A stretch of 22,073 nt of DNA, taken from NCBI GenBank assembly GCA_035649895.1, contig DASRIS010000005.1:1-22073 (forward strand), written 5' to 3'. Below are positions 8,301-15,499 of this stretch, one piece after another; position 1 is the first letter of the stretch, and every line of letters begins with the position of its first letter. The DNA is from DASSUC01 sp035649895 (lineage in GTDB: Bacteria > Actinomycetota > Actinomycetes > Mycobacteriales > Micromonosporaceae). A program made the position numbers and the translations under genes. Below the pieces are notes generated by a model, which saw only the letters and a list, made by a program, of their open reading frames with translations, was not told where the DNA came from and did no database searches.

Positions 8301-9597
8301 GGCGGTCGTCGCGGCGCAGGCCCAGCTGGAGGCGGCGATCGGCGAGATCCGACGGCTGCCCGACGCCGCGCGCTTCCTCGACCGGCCTGACCTGCGCACT
8401 GTCACCGGCGCCGTACCCCCGGGCGAGGCACTGGCGTACCTGGTGACCGCGGAGCACGGCAGCGCCGCGGTCGTCGTGCCCGCGGACGGCGAGCCGGTCG
8501 CGGTCCAGTGCCCGCTGACCATGGCCGAGCTCCTGGCGGCCTTCATGAAGGTCATCACCGCCAACCTGGCGGCCCAGCCCGTGGCCGCCGGTCCGCTGGA
8601 CGCCCTCCTCGACGTCCTCGGCGCGGGGTTGGTCGAGCCGCTCGCCAGGCACCTGGAGGCCATCGGTGTCAGCCGGGTCCACCTGGTCGCCACGGGGCTG
8701 CTCGGGGTGCTGCCGGTGCACGCCGCCCGGTTCACGGACCGTGACGGGACGGTCCACCTGCTCGACCGGTTCGACGTCAGCTACGCCCCTTCCGCCCGGC
8801 TGCTGGCCAGCGCCCGCGCCGCCGCCGCGGCCGGCAGCACCGACCGCGTGATCGCAGGCGTCGGCAACCCGCTGCCCAACCCGCAGCCGCTGCCCTTCGC
8901 CGAGCAGGAGCTCGCCTACGTGGCCACGCTCTTCCCGGCTGCCCACCGGCGGGTCCGCTACCGGGAGGCCGCGGACCGGGCCGCACTGCTGGAGATCCTG
9001 CCCGGCGCGACCTATGTCCACTTTGCCTGCCACGGTGGCTACGACTACAGCGACCCCCTGGCATCCCGGCTCGAGCTCGGCGGCGGCGACACGATGACCC
9101 TGGCCGACCTGCTCAGCGGCGACATCCTGGCGCGTGCCCGGCTGGTGGTCGCCTCTGCCTGCGAGTCGGCCGCCACCGATGCGCTGCGGGCGCCGGACGA
9201 GGCACTCGGCCTGCCCACCGCGTTCCTGCAGGGTGGCGCCGCAGCCGCGGTGGGCACGCTGTGGCCCGTGCCGGACATCTCCAGCGCCCTGCTGATAATG
9301 CGCTTCTACGCGCTGCACCTGCTCGGCGACCCGGACACCGCAGAGCCACCCATGTCCGTACCCCGGGCGCTCGCGGGCGCGCAGCGGTGGCTGCGCACGG
9401 TCACCGCGGACGAGCTGGCCGACCTGTTCGACCGGCACCTGGCGCCGGCGGGCCAGGAGGACGCGACCGGGGCTGACACGGCGTCGTTCACCGCCATCGC
9501 CGCCGAGCAGTCGCTGCGGTTCCGGCTCAGCGACCCCGCCAGCCGTCCCTTCGCCATGCCGCTCTACTGGGCGCCGTACCTCATGGTGGGGGTGTGA
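5338..9597 (+). CDS. Giant TPR-CHAT caspase-like protease
   Basis: 1419 residues from ATG 5338. Residues ~28-50 (LAWYEANWESLLAML) and the following TPRs resemble the TPR region of AfsR-like NB-ARC regulators, but no P-loop ATPase domain precedes them. Alpha-helical TPR-like repeats continue to about residue 930, several with a recurring P-x-QWA-x-x-x-x-NLA pattern. The C-terminal ~350 residues are a CHAT domain, the caspase-like cysteine peptidase fold: H1232 in YVHFACHGG and C1275 in VVASACES are the expected catalytic dyad, followed by GLPTAFLQGGA and VGTLWPV. Proteins of this type are sensor proteases in bacterial conflict and cell-death systems; the substrate here is unknown. Cytoplasmic: no signal peptide or transmembrane segment. 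The start is uncertain, as no Shine-Dalgarno is visible at 5338 or at the in-frame ATG 5275; TAATAT over the start may be a -10 element, so leaderless initiation slightly downstream is possible. First gene of a three-gene cassette. Confidence 0.88.
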   Translation: MPDVDARISQLATMAHALSGAAGRGAVPTRAEALAWYEANWESLLAMLHSDAGSGSPDRAARTGYHLLPYLFARRDWPAVVEVAGIIVNTTSAAHGPDRWLSAQQALGVALQQLGDREAAHATFTRIVESTDDPRVRAQAVAHLGQLARDDYNLPEAARLLGEAIVLYRQAGSVAGEARTLGNLANVRRDLGAVEEAHAASARALELFIQAGDAEGTARALRTVAADHLVSGRLPEGLASLREAAGRFTELGIASDANESYSTLVQVLVQHRRYAEAREAVVPMARHATGAESGHDALSFAIDLSEAADQLLQAPTEQARDKVTARWPLLLDPSLTPLVQQVWTNLVEAGGTGASAAAAAAYLRRRLAGHAEQAALARWQTLLELAARDRQTLPEQIREHVVTWQAAQDGDVRTGQLTAALERVPPQARLVRGWFHRALADEYLETVTGSRSAAIEASIAHGEQAVAYLTRDATPDHWALAHARLATALRYRLVGDPATNADRAIVHLRHALTVVRRGSSPEQWASLMTNLANAYGQAGGDRAGNLRRALTRHRAALQVFTEDGYPVQWAQVNTNIGFVLMNEALAGDPANLERAVGHLTRASRVASLPPDVRGAIELNLAYCYMHRGAGDAHANADAAVGHAQAAYDCYEQLGDTFLMAKSAGMLGGALAMDAAQPTTEDLARAIEWHERARALVGVDEAALFWAGTTDDLAGLHLRLSSSAPEETAASQESWRRAVELHTGALDVYARHGDPMERARAQYNLAATLATRGQEEDLDRATKLLQRSLEVRRETTVPVQWAESTTMLARIQLGRAADPVGVEPAVLALRRVVDVLGESAPDRAEEAWRLLGQAYATLGRWPEAADALLAAIGSAERLYHATLLRSAKEESLAASAGLAPSAGYALARAGRPADAAVVLERGRVRLLGDRLDRDRVDLAQVRERHPAAFGVFEEAAVRLRALETHQLRSPRPADAATARDPARDRRLRAAVVAAQAQLEAAIGEIRRLPDAARFLDRPDLRTVTGAVPPGEALAYLVTAEHGSAAVVVPADGEPVAVQCPLTMAELLAAFMKVITANLAAQPVAAGPLDALLDVLGAGLVEPLARHLEAIGVSRVHLVATGLLGVLPVHAARFTDRDGTVHLLDRFDVSYAPSARLLASARAAAAAGSTDRVIAGVGNPLPNPQPLPFAEQELAYVATLFPAAHRRVRYREAADRAALLEILPGATYVHFACHGGYDYSDPLASRLELGGGDTMTLADLLSGDILARARLVVASACESAATDALRAPDEALGLPTAFLQGGAAAAVGTLWPVPDISSALLIMRFYALHLLGDPDTAEPPMSVPRALAGAQRWLRTVTADELADLFDRHLAPAGQEDATGADTASFTAIAAEQSLRFRLSDPASRPFAMPLYWAPYLMVGV

Positions 9598-9600
9598 CCG

Positions 9601-11700
9601 ATGGGCCTGCCGTCCGCACTGGTAGCGCTGGCCAACCACTGGGAACGGCTGCCCGCCGCGTTCCCCGACCGGTGGGCCGCGCTGCGCCCGCGCTGCCTGG
9701 AGCTGCTGACTCGGCTCGCGCACGCCACCAGCGACGCCGAACGGGCGCGGCTGGCCCGTCAGCTCATCCTCCTGCTGCGCGACGACCCGGTCCTGGCCGG
9801 GGCGCTAAGGACAGCGCTCGTGACAGGCGACGGCGAGCGGGCCCGGCCCACCCCGGCCGGCGCTACCGTCGACGTCGGACCCGGCTGGCGCTCCGCACTG
9901 TCGACACTGTGGTCGTCAGCCACGCACACCCGGTACGTCAACCTGTCCGTGGCCGACACCACCGGCCGGTGCGTCCCGCGCGGCAGCGACCTCACCCCAG
10001 CCGGCCGGTACGTGCTGCGCCTGGACATCGGCGCCCGCTCCCCGCAGAGCGTGGTGACCCCCGTGCAGGACGCGCCGTTCCCAGAGCCAGACCTGCCCGC
10101 CACCGCTGAGGGCGCCTGGCTCGACTGCGTGCTCACCAGCGACGACTTCACCGTTGATCTCGTACCCAGGCGGGTCTTCCTGCCCCGCGCCGGCCCGTCG
10201 TGGGTCTGCGGCTGCCCACCCGGTACGCCCCACGCATGCCCTCCCACCGACCGCCAACCCGTACTTGAGGTGCCCATCACCGCACCGGCAGCGACAGGGC
10301 CGGCGCGGCTGCGCGTCGTCATCTACCACCAGCGCAACGTGCTGCAGTCGCTGCTGCTGCACGCGCAGGTCGGCGAGGGCCAGGGACCGCATCGGGGCCA
10401 CCATGCGACCGTCGACTACTCGCTGGCGGGCCGGCTCGACGCGGTCGACACGCTTCCGTCCCGCGGGCTCAGCCTGCTGCTGGACGCTCCGGAGACCGGC
10501 GGGCCGCGGCTGGTCGTCAACGGCGCGCCCGAGGAGCTCGCAGCGGTCCCGTTCAGCCAGGCTCAGGTGTCAGCCCACCTGGCCGCGGCCCGGGCGGCGC
10601 TGCGCGACATCCACATCGACCAGGTCGGCAACTCGGTGCGCAACCGCTACGACGGCGACAACGCCAAGGCCCCGGCGGCTCTCGTCAAGGACCTGACCGC
10701 CCTGGCCGGCCTGGGCTGGCAGCTCTACACTGCGCTGCTGCGCTCCGACCTGGTCCTGGCGCGCCGCCTCAGCCAACGCCTGCGCGCGGGCTCCGCCACC
10801 ATCCAGGTGGCGGCGATGGGCAGCGGGCTGGCCTTCCCGTGGGCCCTGGTCTACGACATCCCGCAGGACAGCGCCGGCGGCGGCCATCCCTGCCAGCTGC
10901 TGGCAGGCTGGGTCGCCTCGGGCACCCCGGCCGGGCTTGGCGCCGACCGGTGCCCGTTCGCGGCGCAGCACCGCAACGGCACCCTCTGCCCGTACGGCTT
11001 CTGGGGGTTCGCGCACACGATCGAACAGCCTCCGGCCATGCCGGCAGGGCGCGAACTGCCGCTGGCCATCGTGCCCAGCGGTCCTTCCGAGCTGATGGTC
11101 GGGCTGAGCCTCGACCTGGACCGGACCCTGACAGAGGCCCACCTGCGGTCCGTCGCCACGACCGCCGGATCCACGTTGGTCATCACCTGCCGCTCCCGCG
11201 ACGAGATCCGCCGGGCGCTGCGCAACGACGACCTCGAGATCGTCTACTTCTACTGCCACGGCCTGTACGAAAGCGTGGCGGCCGGCCGCAAGCCCGCGCT
11301 CGGCGTCGGCCGCAAGGAGCGCGTCCTCCCCGACGACCTGCTCAGCTGGGCGCTGGACACCGCGGAGGGATGGGCGCCGGAACACTGGGCCGTCACCACA
11401 CCACTGGTGATCATCAACGGTTGCCACACCGCCGAGGTGAGCCCGGAGACACTGGTGAACTTCGTGGAGACGTTCGTCGGGCTCCAGGCCGCCGGCGTCA
11501 TCGGCACCGAGATCGCGGTGCACCAGCAGGTCGCCGGCGAGGTCGCGGTCGAGCTGCTCACCGCGCTCGGCGCGGGGCTGACGGTGGGGCAGGCGATCCG
11601 GCAGATGCGCCACCGGCTGCTCGGCAAGGGCAACGTGCTCGGCCTGGCCTACTCCGCGTACTGCTCGGCGAGCCTGCGCATCGCCAGAACGGCGCGGTAG
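9601..11700 (+). CDS. Second CHAT-domain protease with beta-rich N-terminal region
   Basis: 699 residues, starting 3 nt after the TPR-CHAT stop with its GGTGGGGG-type site inside the upstream gene, so translation is probably coupled. Residues 1-75 are helical (LVALANHWERL, LARQLILLLRDDPVL). Residues ~95-260 are predicted beta-rich, with a small cysteine cluster (WVCGCPPG, HACPP). Residues ~330-400 are helical. The CHAT domain covers ~400-699: H553 in VYFYCHGLYES and C608 in VIINGCHTAE are the probable catalytic pair, followed by FVGLQAAGVIGTEIAVH. A CP/LCPYGFWG segment near residues 455-475 is a feature I associate with a subset of CHAT proteins. No TPRs, signal peptide or membrane segment. 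Being next to another CHAT protease suggests a cascade or heteromeric complex, with one activating or scaffolding the other. This is inference. Confidence 0.85.
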   Translation: MGLPSALVALANHWERLPAAFPDRWAALRPRCLELLTRLAHATSDAERARLARQLILLLRDDPVLAGALRTALVTGDGERARPTPAGATVDVGPGWRSALSTLWSSATHTRYVNLSVADTTGRCVPRGSDLTPAGRYVLRLDIGARSPQSVVTPVQDAPFPEPDLPATAEGAWLDCVLTSDDFTVDLVPRRVFLPRAGPSWVCGCPPGTPHACPPTDRQPVLEVPITAPAATGPARLRVVIYHQRNVLQSLLLHAQVGEGQGPHRGHHATVDYSLAGRLDAVDTLPSRGLSLLLDAPETGGPRLVVNGAPEELAAVPFSQAQVSAHLAAARAALRDIHIDQVGNSVRNRYDGDNAKAPAALVKDLTALAGLGWQLYTALLRSDLVLARRLSQRLRAGSATIQVAAMGSGLAFPWALVYDIPQDSAGGGHPCQLLAGWVASGTPAGLGADRCPFAAQHRNGTLCPYGFWGFAHTIEQPPAMPAGRELPLAIVPSGPSELMVGLSLDLDRTLTEAHLRSVATTAGSTLVITCRSRDEIRRALRNDDLEIVYFYCHGLYESVAAGRKPALGVGRKERVLPDDLLSWALDTAEGWAPEHWAVTTPLVIINGCHTAEVSPETLVNFVETFVGLQAAGVIGTEIAVHQQVAGEVAVELLTALGAGLTVGQAIRQMRHRLLGKGNVLGLAYSAYCSASLRIARTAR

Positions 11701-11711
11701 GACCGACTGAC

Positions 11712-11719
11712 AAGGAGGT
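11712..11719 (+). promoter_or_regulatory. Strong Shine-Dalgarno for the small membrane protein
   Basis: AAGGAGGT at 11712-11719 is near-perfectly complementary to the 16S anti-Shine-Dalgarno, 9 nt before ATG 11729. It contrasts with the absence of a visible site at the first cassette gene and suggests that the small membrane protein is made in higher amounts than the proteases. Confidence 0.65.
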
Positions 11720-11728
11720 GGGAGCCGC

Positions 11729-12004
11729 ATGGTCCCCGACATCGGAGCCGTGTGCTTCGGGCTGGTCATCGGGTGGGTCACCTACCGCACGCTGCGCCGG
11801 CGGGAGGGTGCCGCCGCCCTGTCCGACATCGCCACGGTCATCGCAGCCGTCGGCGGCACGGCCGTCGTCGCGCTCTTCGACGACCCCAACCTCTTCGGCT
11901 GGTACACGATCGGGCTCGCGGTCGGCTTCTTCGCCTACTTCGGGGTGGGCATGCTCGCGCGGGGTAAGGGCGAGGAGGCATGGAGGCAGTGGATGGGCGA
12001 CTGA
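11729..12004 (+). CDS. Small three-helix membrane protein of the CHAT cassette
   Basis: 91 residues with three hydrophobic helices: ~5-21 (IGAVCFGLVIGWVTYRT), ~31-49 (LSDIATVIAAVGGTAVVAL) and ~57-76 (WYTIGLAVGFFAYFGVGML). A basic stretch (RTLRRREG) lies between helices 1 and 2, and the hydrophilic tail ends in EEAWRQWMGD. It starts 28 nt after the second CHAT gene and ends 57 nt before the convergent helD stop, so it closes the cassette. I do not recognise a named family. Its size, membrane location and linkage make it a candidate effector, anchor or substrate of the two CHAT proteases, by analogy with systems in which CHAT proteases activate membrane-acting proteins. That role is inference. 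Confidence 0.75.
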   Translation: MVPDIGAVCFGLVIGWVTYRTLRRREGAAALSDIATVIAAVGGTAVVALFDDPNLFGWYTIGLAVGFFAYFGVGMLARGKGEEAWRQWMGD

Positions 12005-12040
12005 CCCGGTCGCGGCTCCGGCCGGCGCAGACGTTCCCGC

Positions 12041-12075
12041 GCCTACGCCAGGCGGAATGCCTACGCCAGGCGGAA
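12041..12075. repeat. 18-bp tandem duplication over the helD stop codon
   Basis: The 17-mer GCCTACGCCAGGCGGAA occurs at 12041-12057 and 12059-12075, giving an 18-bp period. Read on the minus strand, each copy encodes F-R-L-A-stop, the last four residues of HelD plus its TAG. The gene stops at the first copy (12063-12061) and the second copy is a downstream echo. Each unit contains the near-palindrome CGCCAGGCG. Confidence 0.9.
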
Positions 12076-14361
12076 CACGCCGAGCCGTTGGGTGGCCCGG
12101 GTCAACGCGACGTACAGGTCGCTCGGGCCGCGCGGCGACTCGGCCACGATGCCGTCCGGGTCGACCACCACAACCCCGTCGAACTCCAGCCCCTTGGCCT
12201 GGGCAACGGCGAGCAGCACAGCGCGCCGCTCCAGGTCCAGCTGCTCACCGACGGCCAGGTCGGGCACCACCCCGGTCAGCACCGGCGCCAGCTCGCCGAG
12301 CCGCCCGGCCGGCGCGATGACCGCGAGCCGCCCGTCCCCGACCGCGCCCGCCTCCTGCCCGACCAGCTCGGCGAGCCGGTGCGGGGTACCGGTCTCGTCC
12401 CACGGCCGCACCCCGCTGTGCCGCACGGCGCGGGGTGGCTGGACCGCCGGGTCGATGCCCGCGAGCACCCGGGCGGCCACCGACATGACCTCGGCCGGGG
12501 TGCGGTAGCTGACCGTCAGCTCAGCGAGCCGCCAGCGGTCCGCCACGTGCGGCGAGAAGACCTCCGCCCAGGACGCCGGCCCGCCCAGCGACCCGGTCTG
12601 CGCGAGGTCCCCGACCACCGTCATCGACCGGCTCGGGCAGCGGCGCATCAGCAGCCGCCACGCCATCGGCGAGAGCTCCTGCGCCTCGTCCACGATCACG
12701 TGCCCAAACGCCCACCTGCGGTCGGCCGCGGCGCGCGCCGCCACGCTCAGGTGCGCCCCGTCCGCGTACCGCTCGGCCAGCGCCTCGGCGTCCATCACGT
12801 CGGCGATGTTCGGGACCGCCGCCTCCGGGTCGTCCTCCAGGTCGAACGACATCGAACCCGCGGTGATGTCCAGCACCCCTTGGGCGTAGCCCAGGCTGGC
12901 GCGGCGCAGCAGCGCGGCGCGGGCCCGCACGGCGCTGTCGTCCTCGCCCAGCAGCTCGGCCGCCTCGTCGAGCAGCGGCACGTCCGAGGGTGCCCAGCCA
13001 CCGGCGGGGTGGCGCCGGAGCAGCTCCCGCTCGGCCGCGGTGAGCTGCGGCGCGGCCGACGCCAGGGCGCCGGCCGAGGCGAACAGGTCAGCGAGCAGCT
13101 GCTGCGGGGTGAGCACCGGCCACAGCGCGGCGATGATGGCTTGGACCGCCGGCTCGGCGGCCAGGTCCGCCCGGATGTCGGCGAGGTCGGCCGGCGTGAG
13201 CAGGCTCGGGTCGCCGGGCGCGTCGTCCCCGCCGAGCGGGTCATCCCAGTACGGGTCCAGGCCGATCCGCTCGGCGACCTGCTCGACCAGCGCGTCCAGC
13301 AGGCCGTCGGCGAAGACCCGACGGGCCAGGTTGTGCGGCCGGCCCGAGCGGCAGGCCCGGTGCTGGGCCGCCTCGCAGGCGTACCGGTCCAGCCGCAGCA
13401 CCTGCCCGTCCACCTCGACCTCGACCGGCTCGTCCGGCACCCGCTGCCGGTCCCGTACCGCGGCGGCCAGCACCTCCACCATCTCCAGCCGCCCCTTCAC
13501 CTCGGCCGCGGCGGCCGGCTCGGGCCGGCGGGCGGTGACTGCCGGGTAGAGGTCGCCGAGCGTGGCGAGCAGCACGCCGGTCTCCGCGAGCGACGGCAGC
13601 ACCTGCGAGATGTACCTGAGAAACGTGGCGTTGGGACCGACGACCAGCACCCCTCGCGCGCTCAGCTGCCTGCGGTACGTGTAGAGCAGGTACGCGGCGC
13701 GGTGCAGCGCGACGGCTGTCTTGCCGGTGCCCGGGCCGCCCGCTACGACCAGCACCCCGCCGAGGTCAGCGCGGATCACCCGGTCCTGCTCGGCCTGGAT
13801 GGTCTCGACGATGTCGCGCATCCGGCCGGTGCGGCTCGCCGACACCGCGGCGAGCAGGGCCGCCTCGCCCGTCAACGCCGCCGTCCCGGTCCCCGCCGCA
13901 CGGTCGAGGTCGAGCACCTCGTCATCGAGCCCGACAACGGTACGCAGGCGCGTACGGATGTGACGGCGCCGGGACACCCCATCCGGGGAGGCTGCGGTGG
14001 CGAGGTAGAACGGCCGGGCCGCCGGGGCCCGCCAGTCCAGCAGCAACGGCTCGTACCCGCCGCTGTCACCGTCGAAGATGCCGATCCGGCCGATGTGCCG
14101 GTGCGTGCCGTCCTGGAGGTCCAGCCGCCCGAAGCACAGGCCGTTCTCCACCGCGTCGTACTGGGCTATCCGGTCGGCGTACAGGCCGACGGTCGCGTCC
14201 CGCTGGGACCGGGCCTGCGGCGTGCCGCCGGTCTCCCGCAGCAGCCCTGCCAGCCGCCCGGCGGCCTGCTCACGCAGGTTGTCCAGGCGACCGTAGAGCA
14301 TCGTCACGTATCCCTGCTCCGCGACGAGATCCGCCGCGACGGCACCGGAAAGACTTGACAA
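12061..14361 (-). CDS. helD: HelD-family RNA polymerase-associated ATPase (UvrD-like)
   Basis: 766 residues. Features are those of the actinobacterial HelD/HelR family, superfamily 1 helicase-like ATPases that bind RNA polymerase, dislodge nucleic acid and recycle stalled enzyme; some members confer rifamycin tolerance. The N-terminus (~15-85) is a probable coiled-coil arm (YGRLDNLREQ, GTPQARSQRDA). The LLLDWRAPAARPFY block at ~106-119 is typical of the family. Walker A is GGPGTGKT at 208-215 (K214); the Walker B/DEAQ box is VIVDEAQ with D558; GDLAQTG follows; motif VI is YVALTRATQRLGV near the C-terminus. The sequence looks closer to the mycobacterial HelD class than to Streptomyces HelR, so drug tolerance is not certain. 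The likely start is TTG 14361, with a weak AGGTG site 3 nt upstream. It is convergent with the CHAT cassette and divergent from the secreted gene at 14694. Confidence 0.9.
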   Translation of the reverse strand: MSSLSGAVAADLVAEQGYVTMLYGRLDNLREQAAGRLAGLLRETGGTPQARSQRDATVGLYADRIAQYDAVENGLCFGRLDLQDGTHRHIGRIGIFDGDSGGYEPLLLDWRAPAARPFYLATAASPDGVSRRRHIRTRLRTVVGLDDEVLDLDRAAGTGTAALTGEAALLAAVSASRTGRMRDIVETIQAEQDRVIRADLGGVLVVAGGPGTGKTAVALHRAAYLLYTYRRQLSARGVLVVGPNATFLRYISQVLPSLAETGVLLATLGDLYPAVTARRPEPAAAAEVKGRLEMVEVLAAAVRDRQRVPDEPVEVEVDGQVLRLDRYACEAAQHRACRSGRPHNLARRVFADGLLDALVEQVAERIGLDPYWDDPLGGDDAPGDPSLLTPADLADIRADLAAEPAVQAIIAALWPVLTPQQLLADLFASAGALASAAPQLTAAERELLRRHPAGGWAPSDVPLLDEAAELLGEDDSAVRARAALLRRASLGYAQGVLDITAGSMSFDLEDDPEAAVPNIADVMDAEALAERYADGAHLSVAARAAADRRWAFGHVIVDEAQELSPMAWRLLMRRCPSRSMTVVGDLAQTGSLGGPASWAEVFSPHVADRWRLAELTVSYRTPAEVMSVAARVLAGIDPAVQPPRAVRHSGVRPWDETGTPHRLAELVGQEAGAVGDGRLAVIAPAGRLGELAPVLTGVVPDLAVGEQLDLERRAVLLAVAQAKGLEFDGVVVVDPDGIVAESPRGPSDLYVALTRATQRLGVFRLA

Positions 14362-14393
14362 GGCACCTGCCCTATAGCTATTGTTAGCATTCC

Positions 14394-14413
14394 AAGCGGG
14401 TTTTCACCCGCTT
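14394..14413 (-). promoter_or_regulatory. Perfect 8-bp inverted repeat upstream of helD
   Basis: AAGCGGGT (14394-14401), a 4-nt spacer and ACCCGCTT (14406-14413). Read in the helD direction the loop is GAAA, a stable GNRA tetraloop. It lies 33-52 bp upstream of the helD start, so it could be an operator or a 5'-UTR hairpin. On the plus strand it is followed by ATTTCTTT and could act as a terminator in that direction. Confidence 0.5.
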
Positions 14414-14600
14414 ATTTCTTTGTTCGGGCTCCGAACCAGCAATGGTAGCGCAGCGGTCTTTCCGGTCACCAGCGTGAGCCGGTTCTGACGCTTCCTGGAT
14501 GTTGGCTCATGGCCGGGCGGCTCGACCATTCGCTTTGGTAGATGCCCCGGCCAACGGCCCGTCCTCGACCAACCCGCGCGCACAGCTCGAGCCCGCCATC

Positions 14601-14629
14601 CATACGAGCTGGGTAGGGACGTTCGTATG
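14601..14629. promoter_or_regulatory. Interrupted dyad upstream of the secreted-protein gene
   Basis: CATACGA (14601-14607) and TCGTATG (14623-14629) form a perfect 7-bp inverted repeat with a 15-bp spacer, so the arm centres are 22 bp apart (two helical turns). It ends 64 bp before ATG 14694. Candidate operator; the binding protein is unknown. Confidence 0.35.
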
Positions 14630-14693
14630 ACCTCCACGGGCGACGACCAGGCGTCTACGGAGCGTCACAACCCCGTCCCCCAGGAGGCCCACC

Positions 14694-15491
14694 ATGCGGC
14701 CACTATCGACTCTCCTGATGCTCCTGCTGGTCGGTGCCGGTCTCGGCGCCGGCGCCAGCCCGGCGTACGCTGCGGTGCCGAGCAACGACGAGCCCGCCGC
14801 CGCAACGCTCGTCTCGTCGCTGCCGTCGACCATTACGCAGGACACCACAGCGGCCACCTATACCCCGTACGGCGGATGCACCAGCGCGGATGCCGGCGCG
14901 AACGTGTGGTTCGCTCTTGCCGTGACCGAGCCGACGCGGGTGGAGGTCGACGCGTCCAGCAGCGACTACAACACCGGGCTGAACCTGTTCAGCGGTACGC
15001 CCAGCGGCGAGACCTGGCTGGCCTGCTCGGAGTGGTCGTTGCGCTTCGACGCCATCCCGGGCGTCACCTACTACGTCGAGGTCGCCGCCTGCTGCGGCAG
15101 CAGCAGCGGGGGCCAGCTCGCGCTCACTGCCCGAGCTGCGGCGCTGCCGCCCACCGTCGACGTCACGGTCGACAGCGTTGGCGCCTTCGACCCCACGACG
15201 GGGGCCGCGACGGTCTCCGGTACGGCGACCTGCGCCAGCTCCGTGGAGAACGCGTCCATCGAGGTGTTCCTCACCCAACGGATCGGTCGGGTGTCCACCG
15301 TCAGCGGGCAGAACGGCACCTTCGTGCCGTGCGAGCCCGGCGGCGGTGCGGTGCCCTGGAGCGTCGTCATCACGCCGGGCAACGGCCTGTACCGCGGTGG
15401 GCAGGCCAGCGCCTCCGTACAGGCGGTCGGCTGCAACAACGTCGAGTGCTCCTCCCAGTACACCGGTGTCAGCATCCGCCTTCGCCGCTGA
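14694..15491 (+). CDS. Secreted two-domain beta-sandwich protein of unknown function
   Basis: 265 residues. A clear Sec signal peptide ends at residue 26 (SPAYA-AVPSN). Residues ~27-145 resemble the pre-peptidase C-terminal (PPC) type of beta-sandwich: NDEPAAATLVSSLP, then GANVWFALAV, then YNTGLNLFSG and GVTYYVEV, with a CC pair at ~134. Residues ~150-265 form a second beta-rich domain with four cysteines that could make two disulfides (TCASS, VPCEPG, GCNNVECSS). No catalytic motif is seen; a surface-binding or accessory role is plausible. Start: ATG with AGGAGG (14682-14687) 6 nt upstream. Not linked in an operon to its neighbours. Confidence 0.85.
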   Translation: MRPLSTLLMLLLVGAGLGAGASPAYAAVPSNDEPAAATLVSSLPSTITQDTTAATYTPYGGCTSADAGANVWFALAVTEPTRVEVDASSSDYNTGLNLFSGTPSGETWLACSEWSLRFDAIPGVTYYVEVAACCGSSSGGQLALTARAAALPPTVDVTVDSVGAFDPTTGAATVSGTATCASSVENASIEVFLTQRIGRVSTVSGQNGTFVPCEPGGGAVPWSVVITPGNGLYRGGQASASVQAVGCNNVECSSQYTGVSIRLRR

Positions 15492-15499
15492 AGGCGGGT

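Larger units (their letters stand above)
14362..14693. other. Divergent intergenic region between helD and a secreted-protein gene
   Basis: 332 bases with no convincing gene. The helD-proximal part (about 14370-14425) is unusually AT-rich for this genome and probably contains the helD promoter on the minus strand. TTGACA on the plus strand at 14355-14360, with TATTGT at 14379-14384 (18-bp spacer), could be a rightward promoter. Two inverted repeats (14394-14413 and 14601-14629) are listed separately. A GTAGCGCAGCGGT stretch at about 14445 looks superficially tRNA-like but does not fold into a tRNA. Confidence 0.45.

Noticed and set aside
5119..9723. Two long minus-strand frames (about 670 and 859 codons) opposite the TPR-CHAT gene
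   Set aside because: Low-complexity composition (GQ, RRG, AGG runs) with no recognisable motif; they arise from third-position GC bias on the real strand.
11980..14358. 792-codon plus-strand frame opposite helD
   Set aside because: Antisense shadow; the minus strand shows Walker A, DEAQ and motif VI in order.
14430..14520. tRNA-like stretch (GGTAGCGCAGCGGT ... GCCGGTTC)
   Set aside because: D-arm-like and T-arm-like words are present, but no acceptor stem or anticodon arm pairs around them and the T-loop is not canonical.
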